From Mansonella perstans (lineage: Eukaryota > Nematoda > Chromadorea > Rhabditida > Onchocercidae), in NCBI GenBank assembly GCA_037074765.1, contig JBAMDO010000056.1, positions 248,001-312,000 on the forward strand: DNA of 64,000 nucleotides, given 5' to 3'. A model generated the notes under the pieces. That model did not search any database. It was not told the DNA's origin and saw only the letters and a program-made list of their open reading frames with translations. Of this stretch, positions 42,401 to 54,500 are shown piece by piece; position 1 is the first letter of the stretch, and the number at the start of each line of letters is the position of its first letter. A program made the position numbers and the translations under genes.

Positions 42401-45400
42401 GCAAAAATATCAAATTGTGATTTTTATTTCTTTCTTACTTTTAATTCTTAGTTTTGCACGTAAATTATTATGGAAGTTTAAGAGATTAGTTTGTCAATGA
42501 AATTTTACTATTTGCACTGACCAATCATTTGAAATTTGAAAAAGACAAATTATGCAAACATCCATTTGTATGTTTTTTTTTTTTCATTAATTTACATGCA
42601 ATTGGCTAAGCTACATGCTAATATAGTATAATTTAATTAGCTAAAAAAAGGAAAAGAAAGAAGCAAATGAGAAGAAAGAAAGGAAGGTAAGTTAGGAGAG
42701 GGTAGAGTATAGTTCGTGATATAACAATTTGGCGTTATAACAGTTGTATTGGGATAATGAGCTTAGGTACGGGTGAACGGCGTTCACTGGTTGAGAAGGA
42801 TGAAGCAGTTAGATGGTTTATTGAGTAGTTTTTAAGGCATGGAAGAATTTGTTGTTGTACTAGAAAAGTTAAATTATTGAAATTTTAATTTAAACTTTTT
42901 AAGTATATGCCATTATTTCAATGGCAAACACATTTTTTATTGTTATATTTGTATGGTCAATTTATTTATCTGGGAAATTAATTACACAGTTAATATAATG
43001 GCAGGTAAGCGTTTCTTGCTTTTTTTTTTTTTTTTTTATGGTAGATGTAAGCATTTTTGTGAGAGTACAAATAAAAAAACTGTTTCATATTATATTTATT
43101 ATGCAAAATGTTGAAGTTGGTAGTATGCTGAATTTCTCTATGTTGTGTTATGTTGAGTAGGTAGATCAGATTTAGATAAATAAACATTCTTTGGGTGGGT
43201 TTTTTTTTTTAGTTTCATCAGTAGTAGCATCGTGCCAAGTAGGTGCCTGTAAGTAGTAGCATCGTGCCATATAGGTCCTCTTAATGTAATTTCTTGACGT
43301 AATTCGTAGCATAATTTTCCAAAAATCCCATAAGTGTTAAGTACATGTGTAGTGTAATAAATTAAAAATTTTCATTTAAGCAGTTTTCGCCAGCTAATTG
43401 ATGTCATTCGAGCTAGTTCCACGTTATCAGTTATAATTTTTAATATCGAAGGAGTGCGTGTAAAAATCCAATGTCACGTATAATTTATTAAGTAAAATTT
43501 CATAAATGAGGAAATAAACAAATGGGAACAAAAATTTCAACTAGTAAAAACCTGGGAAGAAACAATTCATTTGTAACAAGAACAACTTTTTTTCCTGCAA
43601 ATTAGCATTATATGAATGATTGCAATGAAAAGAATGAAATATGTACATATTTTAAGAGATGTTTAAACTGATCCATCATTTATTTTCTACTTTTTTTTTG
43701 TGACAAGCGAATATTTGTCATAAGTGATATGATAAATTTGTGATAAGCGAAGCAGAATGCCATTTGGAGGTAGAGATAAGAAAATAAATTAACAAATAAA
43801 TAATCTTTGATTTAGAAAAGTAAAACATTTGAACATTTGATTGCATTTTCTTTCACAGCTTTAACAGATAACGAACAATGACTAGATACTAAAAAATCAG
43901 TTCTTTATACATTGAAGGGCGAAGATATATAAAGAAGTAAAATGAAAAAGCAAATGTGGCTCAGTGGAATCAATCACTTTTGAATTTCATGGATTTCTCG
44001 ATAAAAAATCCACTTACAGAAGAAACATGAATTAAGGTGAATCTATACGCAAGACCTCTTATCACTAATAATCAGAAATTTACTGTCCATCCGTATATGC
44101 TCCTTTTTAATTTCTGCTGGAATTTACCTGTTTCCTTCCGTGCTTTCAACTGCATTTAATCTAAATTACTGTCACATAGCACTTCAGAAAAAGATTGGGT
44201 TCCATAAATTTCTATACCATCGTAAAAACTCGATTTCGACTTGTTAGCTTGGTTCCTAAGTGTTATTCATTGCGCCCGTCCTGAGGTAAAACCTGAATTT
44301 GTCGTCTACATAGATATGGGATGCATCCAATAATCACTCTGGAATCTGTCGTCAGTAAGAATTACATAATCCGGGCAATGTCAATTAGTGCTAAGTTTTT
44401 GAAAAATTAATAAGAATAATCTAGTAATTCATTACTTTGTCAAATTCACACCTGTTTAATCACACATGCCTATTTGATTAGAAAATTCAACCTGCTTCCT
44501 TCCGTATTTAAACATAATGATTTTTCTCAATTTTCAACACCCTACATACTAAATGACAATAAAAAGCACAAATCGAGCACATATTGGAAGTTGTTCAAAC
44601 ATAAAGCGAATTTTCAGCAGAATAAATTTTTAATCGTAGCAAAAACATTGCCTCCTTCTATTAGGCAGATAAAAAATCTTACCGCCACCGATCTTTTGAA
44701 CCAGAAATCGAACTGAACAAAGTGTTTCACTGCTGATGTCCTGAGCTTATTTCAAAAGAGTTCAAGTAAGGCTATGTGCAACATGTAGTTTTACTACTTT
44801 AAAGAGATCAGTGCTCTCTGTCGTACAACATGCAACTGGCATAACGAAGCAAAGCATTCATTCTGCTAAATAACAGGTAATAGTTTTCTTGCATTGCTGC
44901 TTTAATCCATGCATATAATATGATGGAACTTGCAGTGCTATTCTTTCAAACCAAGGCACTTAGCATATCTAGCCGTATTCGAATTGATTGATCTATTGTA
45001 GAAGCTATAATTACATATTGACTAATGTTCATAGATGCCTGAAATTCGAATATGAAGCAATGAAAGAATATAAATTTACAAAAAAAGATCAACAGTGCAG
45101 AAAGTAGTGAATATGAATAACCTAACAATACCATTTCAATGAAAAAAACTTTAGGATTATCATATTAAAATTATTCACTTGGATTTCACATTGATATCCT
45201 AGCAAAATTTCAAAAAAAAATTCTCCCACAAAAACACCATGAAGTCTCGAAAGATTTATATTCACTACTAACAATTCAAATTTTACATTTCAAATTTCTA
45301 CAATTTAAAATAGAATACACATACGCTAACAAAAACAAGAAATCAGTATAATTTTAAGAAATGGTAGTTATACTTGCTCTGCCCTTGTGTTTTTTTCCTT

Positions 45401-45528
45401 TTTTGAAATGAAAAGGAAAAAAAAAATACTTCTCGTTGAAATAAATAAGAGATAGATAAGAAAATCTGAATTCTGGAAATTGAAAGCCAATTTGGACATC
45501 TCTGTACTGCCACACAAATGGTCACACG
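39436..45528. other. Intergenic region between two convergent genes
   Basis: About 6 kb with the 3' end of the PPP1R16-like gene on the left and of the glycosyltransferase gene on the right. No gene supported. It has three long T runs (41310-41336, about 41518-41534, 41662-41684), a two-copy AGTAGTAGCATCGTGCCA repeat (about 43220-43275) and one unusually GC-rich patch at 42700-42850 with a 40-codon open frame. Otherwise it is AT-rich without visible structure. Confidence 0.55.
41310..41336. repeat. Poly(T) tract, 27 bases
   Basis: The longest homopolymer in the window. Further T runs lie at about 41518-41534 and 41662-41684. Three runs within 400 bases could be poly(A) tails of minus-strand retroposed sequences, but no parent sequence is recognisable. 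Confidence 0.9.
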
Positions 45529-48500
45529 TCATTCAGCCATCAATCGACATTTTTTAAAACCTTCTTTTCGTAACTGTGCCCTAGATTCTTTCTCCAGTAA
45601 TTTTACTTTGATATGTGTGTACAGTGGAAAAAATTGCAAATCGTAACATTCATATTTTAATGATGAAATCCCATCTGTTTTTTGGCGCACCTTTGTTTTG
45701 GCTAATAAATCGAAGCGGCATCTGAATTGATTTCTCACTTGAGATGATTTTGATATGAAAATTCTTAATATTAAATGGAATATTTTTGAAAACAAATAGA
45801 ATCCCTCGAATCTATCATACCCATTTTTTTATTAGGTTAAACGGGAAAACTGAAATAATTTTGTATTGAAAAATTATTGCAGTATTATCTTATGAATTTG
45901 TACTGTAATATTATTTCGCAATAAAAAATAAGCTTATATGACCTTTCGCATCTTGCAACCTCTTAAAAAAATTTATTATTGTACGTTCATCACATGCTCC
46001 TAAAATATAATTTTTGGTAAAACATATTATTGACCATTATATTTTATTTGTAACTTTCCTTAAGATTGGTGCAATTATTTATCTTTAATATATTCCTTGT
46101 CATGTCTTTAATCTTATTTGTTAAGACTTTTAAACACTCTTACTGTATAAATAATGTAAACTGCTGATTATTCTTTATCAAATTTCCGCCATCCATAGCA
46201 ACTTTTAGTTTATTAATTCTTAATAAACTTATTGTTGGATTCCTACACATTCAAAACATATCAAAGTCAAACAGATCTATTCCCAACGCAACTCTCCGTA
46301 TTACTGATTAAACAACTCATGAACTTTCAGGACAAACTATCAATGACAAATACAAAAATTTTTTTAAAATAGAATTTGCATAAAAAGTGAAGGACCGACC
46401 TATTAATTGGATTTTTCGTTTCTGATTCATGCTTAACCATTTGGTAGCGAGCGATTTCCGACGGATATCGCGTAATTTTGTAGCCAACAGAAGTTACTCT
46501 GAGAACAAACATTGTTAAGAAATAATTTACAAAGAACTCATTTGATTCAAAAGGTTGCTGGATTACTTCCCTCTATGTATTTTAACATCAAAATATCAAG
46601 TTCCTGCAAGGTCACCTTATTCTCATCAGCTATGTAAACAATAATATCTTACTTTTCTTTTGATAAATGGAACAATGAAGAATTTCTTACCGCATCGAGA
46701 GATCATCATCTTCGCCACCCCATCCCCAATAACTATTTGAAAAGCCATTCAATTTTACGAACTGTTCCGTTCTAATAGCACACACACCTCCGAATATTGA
46801 CCCGTAAGGCAATCTACAATGAATAATTAGTTCAACAGCGACCTTAGTATGGAATAATATGGAGCTTTTACAGTTCCATACTATTGTACAAGATATTCAA
46901 TGATCGACATATTGTAATCTGCTTTTGGAAGTGTCTCGTACATGTAGCAAAAAGATAAAAAGAGAAGCCGTGTTGAATTATTAAACAGCTTAGTGACATT
47001 CCACTCTGAATTCGACAAAAGAATTGAAATTTCCTAAATACACATAAATTTCAAATACAGTTAGAACAGAAAGATTTACCACCGGAAGGACTGAATCTCA
47101 GGAAATAGATCGATTGGAAATATATTACTAAAAAGTAAATTTGCTAATTTAAAATTTTAGTATGAATTTCCAATCCGGTAGTAAGTTGGAATAATTAAGC
47201 TTGTTGAACAAGCTTAGTGAATTGCAATATGGTTTATCTTCTTATCTTCTTGCTACGTGTATTACAGTGTCAACAGCCAACAAATTCTGCTTGATTCAAC
47301 CATTTACCCCAATTATAATGAAATCAGTTCGAAAAACAAACTTGTATTTAAATTTGTTAATTGCAACACTCATATGCCTTGGCTCATCAGGACAGGAATA
47401 AATATTTCGATCGTCTTCTGGCAACAAATCGACATCGTGAAATATGAAACAATCCCAATCGTAAAGTTTCATTGCTTCCACATATCCAACATTCATCAGC
47501 TTAGCACGATTGAATGTTTCATTCTCATGTTGCTCGACGACAAAAATGGCGTAATCAATTTGTTGCTTAGTGAGCAGTGAATGAAGATTATGCAATAAGA
47601 TACGTAAATGAGCTTCTCGATCTCTAAAAATGCGTGACATATTAAAGTGACCAATAAATAATCACTTCTTTTACAGTTTGGAAAATTAATCCAATATGAA
47701 GAATGAAGTTCCAAATGGAGAATAAGCAAAAGATATATTTTTTGCAAAGTGACGAAAACAAGCGCCATAAATAAATGCACTATTTGTAGATTAAGAAATA
47801 TAGTGTAACTTATTTGTCAAATAAAATCCTTTAACAGATGTCTAAGTTCAAACTATTCATCACTACTCTTAATGCAGATGGCAGATGACGAGAATTTAAG
47901 CTAGATGAAATTGAGAAATTACTGTACATTGGTTCGATCATGAATAGAGAAAATTTCCAAAACTGTTCACTTTAGATAAATATTATGTCTTACTTAATCT
48001 TTGACTAAACTGCATACCCACATGTTAAAATTCGACGAAATAGAAAGCACATTATAAAGGCGAACCTATAGGGCACAACAATAGCAACCCTGTGTCGCGA
48101 TAGGCAATATCGAGGTTTTCCATGACCACCAAGTTCCAAATCTGGATTCAATCGTTCGATTTCTTTAAATGTTGGCTCATCATACCATACTTTTATTGGA
48201 CCAATCAAACCAGGTGGTGTTATGGGACAATGCACCAAGCTTAGATTTTGCCGTATCATTTGCATACTCGGAATAACTTTACATGCTGATAATGATTCAT
48301 TATTAAATGATCGCCAGATTGATTGGAAATCTGCAAATTAATTATTTAAAATTCATCAAGTCATTGTTTTAATAACATAAGGTTCCTAAAATAATTGCAC
48401 AAAAATTCAAGCCAATTCAATTTTTCGAATATAAGCATTTTGATAAAAAATTAGCAAAAAGATTCACCTTCTCCATGTAAAATCAGTCCTTTTTTATTCT

Positions 48501-49062
48501 CTCCAAAAAAAAAAAAAAAGATTCTTAAATAAATATTCTTTAAGGAATCATCAAAATGTTGATCAATTATCTTGCATAAAAAAAGTATTGCATGCATTTA
48601 AGTAATTTGTAAATTTTAGTAAATTAACTAACCTGTAATAATGTCTGCTGTGGTATTATTACCACCATCGATTCCCGAAAAATATATATTTTTTATGTCT
48701 ATTTCTGTTAGCTTATCATTTACTGAACCAGTGAAGACAGATTCATTAATTGTTGAGTCAACAGTAGTCAGTTTAGTAATAGTGAGGTGATGATGAAAAT
48801 TTGAAGAAATACTGGTTAAATTATCAACTGAAGAAGTATTATTTAAATTGAATTTTCTTGCATTATTCAGTGGAATTTTTCCAGAATTTCGATAACTATT
48901 ATTGTTGATGGAATGTACCACAATGGTTTCTTGCCTAACGCTTTCAATTACTGGGCTCCAAATGTGATTATCACTGATAAATGATAAACCACCACCCAGA
49001 AAAATATGTGCTGCTACACCAATTGTTAACAGAATGATAACAAAGCGTCCAGCCGTAAGCAT
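45529..49062 (-). CDS. bre-4: Golgi beta-1,4-N-acetylgalactosaminyltransferase (bre-4/B4GALT family)
   Basis: Type II Golgi enzyme that adds a beta-1,4 sugar to GlcNAc ends of glycolipids or N-glycans. Exons on the minus strand: 49062-48633, 48330-48066, 47623-47342, 46813-46691, 46498-46400, 45721-45529; frame continuous, 463 aa. Signal anchor about 7-24, then a long Asn/Ser/Thr-rich stem with several N-glycosylation sites to about 143. The catalytic domain shows VPYRDRE (from 229), DVD 295-297 (Mn2+), WGWGGEDDD 355-363 and M387/H390, which match the metal ligands Met344/His347 of bovine B4GALT1. At the position of B4GALT1 Tyr289 (LPYVQY) this protein has Ile332 (LPYGSI). Ile or Leu there is known to favour UDP-GalNAc, so I infer LacdiNAc synthesis as for C. 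elegans BRE-4. The sqv-3/B4GALT7 alternative fits less well. Confidence 0.9.
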
Positions 49063-49070
49063 CGTTGCGT

Positions 49071-49082
49071 CTGCATAATATT
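49071..49082 (-). promoter_or_regulatory. Probable spliced-leader trans-splice acceptor of bre-4
   Basis: On the minus strand ATATTATGCAG ends at 49071, leaving only eight bases before the ATG at 49062. A leader this short points to SL trans-splicing. Confidence 0.6.
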
Positions 49083-49799
49083 TTATGCTTCATCCTTTTC
49101 AGTATCGGAAATAAAAGAATGCTTCCACATTCGTCTTTTGTTTACACCAATTGATAAAAACCTGAGCCAAAAAAATAAACAAGTACACATTACGATAAGA
49201 TCGTTATTAGCAGCAATTTATCGAAGCGAAAGAATGTGAACATCGTCGGATCACCGCGAAATACCAACTCAAAGTATGAAAAAGGAAATATAAAAAATCC
49301 TGTTAATTAATTCAATTAATAATTTCCTTATCACTTATTAATCATTTCGATTGAATATATCAATCGAAGAATTCCCACTATCAATGAGCTCAACTATTTT
49401 CGCCGAATTATTAATTGAAGTATTGCTTTATTATTGTTAGGACAAAATTGGATAAAACTAATTTTGGAAAATTTGAAATTCTTATTGATATCAATCGTTC
49501 CAGTTTACTAGTTTACTATTACAAGAATTTCAAATTATCCAGAATTATTTTAATCGAAGAACTGAACTTTCATCAATACCAATCTTTCATTCTACTTCGT
49601 TAGAAAGAAATAATGGCTTAACTTAAAACTTTGTTTAAAAATTGCCTGGAATATTGGTTAAACAAATTCTTTGGACGATATTCATTTTCAAACAGCTTTT
49701 CCCAGAAAAAAACATTGGAAAAGTGGTAAAGTGAATTCAGAAATTTTTGAGTCTATCGAATTTTCTATTATTCAGTTTTTAGAAGAGTTAAAAAACTTT

Positions 49800-50105
49800 G
49801 ATAACCGTTGACCTGACCTTCCCTCTCCCCCTAAATCTATAACAACTGCATTTGAATCTTTGATAACCGTTGACCTGACCTTCCCTCTCCCCCTAAATCT
49901 ATAACAACTGCATTTGAATCTTTGATAACTGTTGACCTGACCTTCCCCCTCCCCCTAAATCTATAACAACTGCATTTGAATCTTTGATAACTGTTGACCT
50001 GACCTTCCCTCTCCCCCTAAATCTATAACAACTGCATTTGAATCTCTGATAACCGTTGACCTGATTCCCCCTCCCCCTAAATCTATAATAACTTCGTTTG
50101 AATTT
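49800..50105. repeat. 62-bp tandem repeat, about five copies
   Basis: Units start at 49800, 49862, 49924, 49986 and 50048. Copies 1-4 differ by a few substitutions, and copy 5 has a small deletion and more changes. Each unit contains TTGACCTGACCTTCCC, a C/T-rich stretch, and CTATAACAACTGCATTTGAA. It is far more GC-rich and strand-asymmetric than the flanks. The 100-codon open frame on the minus strand here is a by-product of the repeat. Confidence 0.95.
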
Positions 50106-51984
50106 AAAAAGCTTTTCTACATCTATAGCAATTATTCCAATTTCGTCGTGACGAAAAGCATACACATGCACACGTACGAGACTATTCCAGCATTCGGGTG
50201 GTTTTTTTTCTATCACTAACTCTGCTGGAAAATATCGGAGAAGTTACTGTAATTTCATTTGATTTTTTTCCCGTACAAAAAAAATTTATTATTCAAATTT
50301 AACAATTAATTATCCGTTAAGAACTTGTTTTAACACTTTTATTTTTATCGATGAATAAACGGGAAATCATGTGGATTAAAAGATGATAGTTGTAGCCACG
50401 TTGTGCATAAAATAACGTAATTCACGTTAACCTTGGAAAATAGTATAATTTAAGTGAATAGCTAACATTCTCAAATATTAATTTCTGATTCGAAAAGGAA
50501 TTTCTCTAAATGATTAGACAAAGTGTACATTCATCATAGTAGCAATTAATAATATTTTTGAATTTTGAAAGATATTTGAAAATTTCAATAATAATAAATA
50601 GTTTTCTGTGTTTATTATTATTATTACTATTCAAATTTATTCGTCGGCTAAACGCATTCATTTATGTTTTGTAAATTTTCCCTACTTCTCATTAGTGCTC
50701 CAAAAAAATTAAGAACACACATGCACAAATATTTACACAAATGCAAGCATACATGCACAAAAAGCAATAGATATATGCAAGTCTCTTCACTTAACTAATG
50801 TTTGCATTCTATTATCTTAACATTAATTAAAACTCTGTGACTCATTCATTAATTTCATCGTTCATTAAAACTATTCAAGCAGTGAGTTCAAATTATCGAT
50901 GATAAAGAAAAGGCATTGATAATTATTGAATCAGATTTTTCTTGTTGTTCAAAGATCATTGTTGAATTGAATTCAATATTAATTGTAAGTGACATTCATT
51001 ACTTTTCATATGAAACTGTTGTACAAACACAATCATACATTACACAGAGAAATGTTTTTCTGTGAAAGCGAAGAAAGAAGAAAAGATAATTTCACTGGGA
51101 GAATGAAAAAGAGGCGAAATGAAATCATAAGATAAATTTTATTATGATTCATTCATGTAATTTTTTTCAAAACAAATCACATATATACATTACAAATATC
51201 GCCGAAAAAGAAAAAAGAAATGAAATTAGGCGATAAAATTCATTTTTAATTAATTCATTACATTTAATTAAGCTAACGAATTTCAAGTAATCATCAGACA
51301 TGCACAAAAAATTGCTCATAAATTGCATAAGGTGAAAACTAACATATAAACATTATTTCTCCAACTTTCATTATTGATATGATTATTATTATTATCATTA
51401 TTAATGTTATCATTGCTATCATTATTATTATTACTATCATTATTATTATTTGTCACTATCATTATTCTTGTTACTATTATTATTATTAGTGTTTCAGAAA
51501 TAAGTTTTCTCTGCTAGTATCTGTGAAGAACATATGTAACTTGTTATCAGTTTGCGAGATGTATATTTCTTATCCATATTATATTTTTCCCACTCGTTAC
51601 AATTAAATAATTTTCACCAATGTAAATATATATTTATTGGTGAAGCGCCGAAAATACGAAACCAGCCTTACTTTTGCACTTTTCCATTTTATTTTGTGTA
51701 ATGAAAATCGAGAATTTTGAACAGGCAAAAGTGAGCAGTACAGGTTTCGCTGAGATTTTGAAATGATTGGAAATAAAATGTCTGACAGGCAGTGTGATTC
51801 ATTGGTGAATGAAATGGAGCATGGTGGAAATAAAAAATGAAAAAAATTATGAAATGTTAAAACTTTGCTTGTCAAATATCATCAATTAATGATTTTTTTA
51901 CGTGATCAATTCAAGTGGTCATCTTGCAAGAAAATGAAAAATGACTTTAAGTTCCAATTAATCAACATACAAAATAATATCAAG

Positions 51985-52703
51985 CTGTGTGTGTGTGTGT
52001 GTGTCTATGTGTGTATGTATGCATACTAACAGTTAACAGTTGGAGGAAATTTTAAAATTTCTGAAAAAATATTTCGAAAATTTGCTACATTAAAAGAAAT
52101 CAGTTAAATATAAAATGATTTTGTTTGGATTCAAATCCCGACAAATAGATGGAACTTATCGGATCAGAAAATAACAAGAAAAAAACCAAAGCCGATTGGC
52201 GACAAGATTGTATGTGAATATATATATATATATATATGTACTAACAGTTAACAGTTGAAGGAAATTTTCAAAAAGTTCTGAAAAAAATATTTCGAGAATT
52301 GCTATATTAGGGGATATCAGTTAAGATGTCTAAAAATTAAGTTTTGAAAATGATAACTTTTCTGTTTCGTTTTGGTCAGATGAAATTTTAATATTAATGG
52401 TCTGTTATGGAAATAAAAAAAATCAGGCATATTAATTTTCTATTTTTCACTAATTTAGATTAAAATTATTGAAAAAATAAATGGAAAAAGTCAAATTTTT
52501 GAAAGAAAGATGAAAAGCCACTGCACAAAGTTTTAACGAATAAGAGATTTGATACCATTTTTTTCAAAAAAAATTTTTGATTTTAGCTTAACAACGATAA
52601 ATATAAAATGGTTTTGGTTGAATTCAAATCAATGAGAAATAGGTGGAATTTATTGGAACAGAAAATAACAGGAAAAAACCAAAGCCGGGTTAGCGACAAC
52701 AAA
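51985..52703. repeat. Diverged duplication of an unknown element (A-B-A'-B')
   Basis: Segment A (about 52023-52106, starting TACTAACAGTTAACAGTTG) recurs at about 52238-52326. Segment B (about 52112-52210, with AGAAAATAACAAGAAAAAAC and CCAAAGCCG) recurs at about 52606-52700. Both A copies follow a TG or TA dinucleotide run. Identity is roughly 80% by eye. No coding sequence is recognised. Confidence 0.7.
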
Positions 52704-53799
52704 GCCGCTCATTTGATTTTTGTTCAATAATTATTATGCTATCATTGGAAATTCTTGTCTCTCCCACTATTTCCATCATTGTTTTCCTTTTTCAATTGAA
52801 AAACGATGGAACAGCTATTATCAGTTATATCAATTGAGCATTTATTTTAATTTTTTAAAAGAAATGCTGAATTTGTTTTGCAACATCAGTTTTTATGATA
52901 GGGATCAATACTACAGAGATTTTGTCAATGATGAGACATTTTATCAATAGTAAGATAGGTTAATTCCCATTTGTTTATATTACTTAATTGGGTCGATTTG
53001 TAAATTCATAGTAACTGAAATATAAGCGAAGAAAGAGAAGAAAAGTCCTATTAATTTAAAAAGAAAAGATTGAAAAGTATGAGAAATACTGCGAAGGTAA
53101 AAAAGATTCATTTAGTGAACAAATCGAAAAAGTAAAAAAAATGGAAAAGAAAAATATTTTTAAAAAAAGAGACTGTCTCTTTCTCGCTTCTCTTGCAACA
53201 TATCGCCCTTTGAAAATGTAATGTTTGTAATTTTTCAATAGTAAACAAATTATTGTAAAGTTGATGTTTTTGATATCTCTTGTATCAAATTTTATCAAAA
53301 TAATGTCATCATGTTTAACCCACATTTTAAAAAAGTGAAAAACTTTTACATGCAATGATAATAACAATAACAATAATAATAATAATAACATTAACAGTAA
53401 TGATAACAGCAATAATAATATTAATAATGATAGCGATTAATTTATGTGACTTATGCTCGAATGTACAAATGATAACAGTCAGCAGTTTCAGTGAATTAGC
53501 GACAGACTCAGAAGCTTCACCTCACCATCTCAGTATCACAGGAAGAAGTGAAAATGAGAAAAGTACAATGTGAACCTTCCGCTTGGAACAAAATTCATTG
53601 AAATCATCGACTACTTGGGGGAAAGATCGAAAGAACTTATGCGTTGTGATCAAATTGTTTTACATATTTTTAAAATGAAGATTATTAAGGATATTTTCAG
53701 ATAAAGAATTCATCACACAAAGAATAGTATTTCTATTGTACCTGATCATTCTTCTCTCTACTGTGCGACCTATTTGAGAATCTTGTTTACATTTAATGT

Positions 53800-54500
53800 A
53801 ATATGCAGCTTTGTGATTTAGAAAAATGTCATAACTTGATCTGTGACACTGTTTTTACCAATTTGTATTTTTGCAATATCACTATTTACTACTCTTTCGG
53901 TATCTTTATTGATACTTCCCAATAAACTTATCGGCCAGTTTTTTATTAACAAGCTTATTATATAACGTCCCTTAACTTTTGATTGGAGTTCAATCATCAT
54001 CTTTTAATTCATTAACTGCGCCATCTTCAGCTCTACCTTTATCTCAGTTCTATCCTTTCAAGCAACTCATGACCTTGTTTACGTCCCGCTAGTTTTGTTT
54101 ACGTCTCGCTCTCCCCAACTTCATATCGTTATGTTGTACTCGAAAATATGATTCCCTTCTTATTTTTTATCGCTTATTGTAATTTTTACCTTGCGGAATC
54201 AGCACAACAATAAACTTAACTTTTAATTCTTCCTTACACAAATTTAATTTTTCACACAAATTTCTCTTCGTATCAAGTAAGTTTACTGTTCCTCATCTTG
54301 AATTACCTTCGGACTAAAAGTGTTTCGCGACACCATTGTCATAGCAATAAGTTCTAACAACGCTTAAGTAGTAAAATGTAATCATAAATTGTTATCTTTA
54401 AACTATGTAATAGTTTAGATATTATTCCATAATTGACAAATTTTTTAGTGCGACTACGATATTGCACATTATTAATATTTCGTGAAAACACAAATGCAAG
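53800..54500 (-). mobile_element. Possible decayed LTR retroelement (BEL/Pao-like?)
   Basis: On the minus strand a sequence ending TATGACA (an LTR-like CA end, at 54337) is followed after one base by TGGTGTCGCGAAACAC (54335-54320). That has the form of a tRNA primer-binding site, which starts with TGG complementary to the tRNA CCA end. Downstream the sequence is coding-like but interrupted by stops. The region also has two copies of TTGTTTACGTC-CGCT (about 54076-54110, plus strand). LTR limits, target-site duplication and enzyme domains were not found, so this is tentative. Confidence 0.3.

Noticed and set aside
49899..50216. 105-codon minus-strand open frame with YRFRGRG repeats
   Set aside because: It lies across the 62-bp satellite; the unit is not a multiple of three and no start, splice or conservation evidence exists.
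51376..53440. ATT-rich block near 51.4 kb and AAT-rich block near 53.4 kb as a giant inverted repeat
   Set aside because: The complementarity comes only from simple trinucleotide sequence; no unique sequence is shared.
53818..54000. 60-codon minus-strand open frame as a retroelement protein
   Set aside because: It lies next to the possible LTR relic but shows no motif I can assign, so I did not list it as coding.
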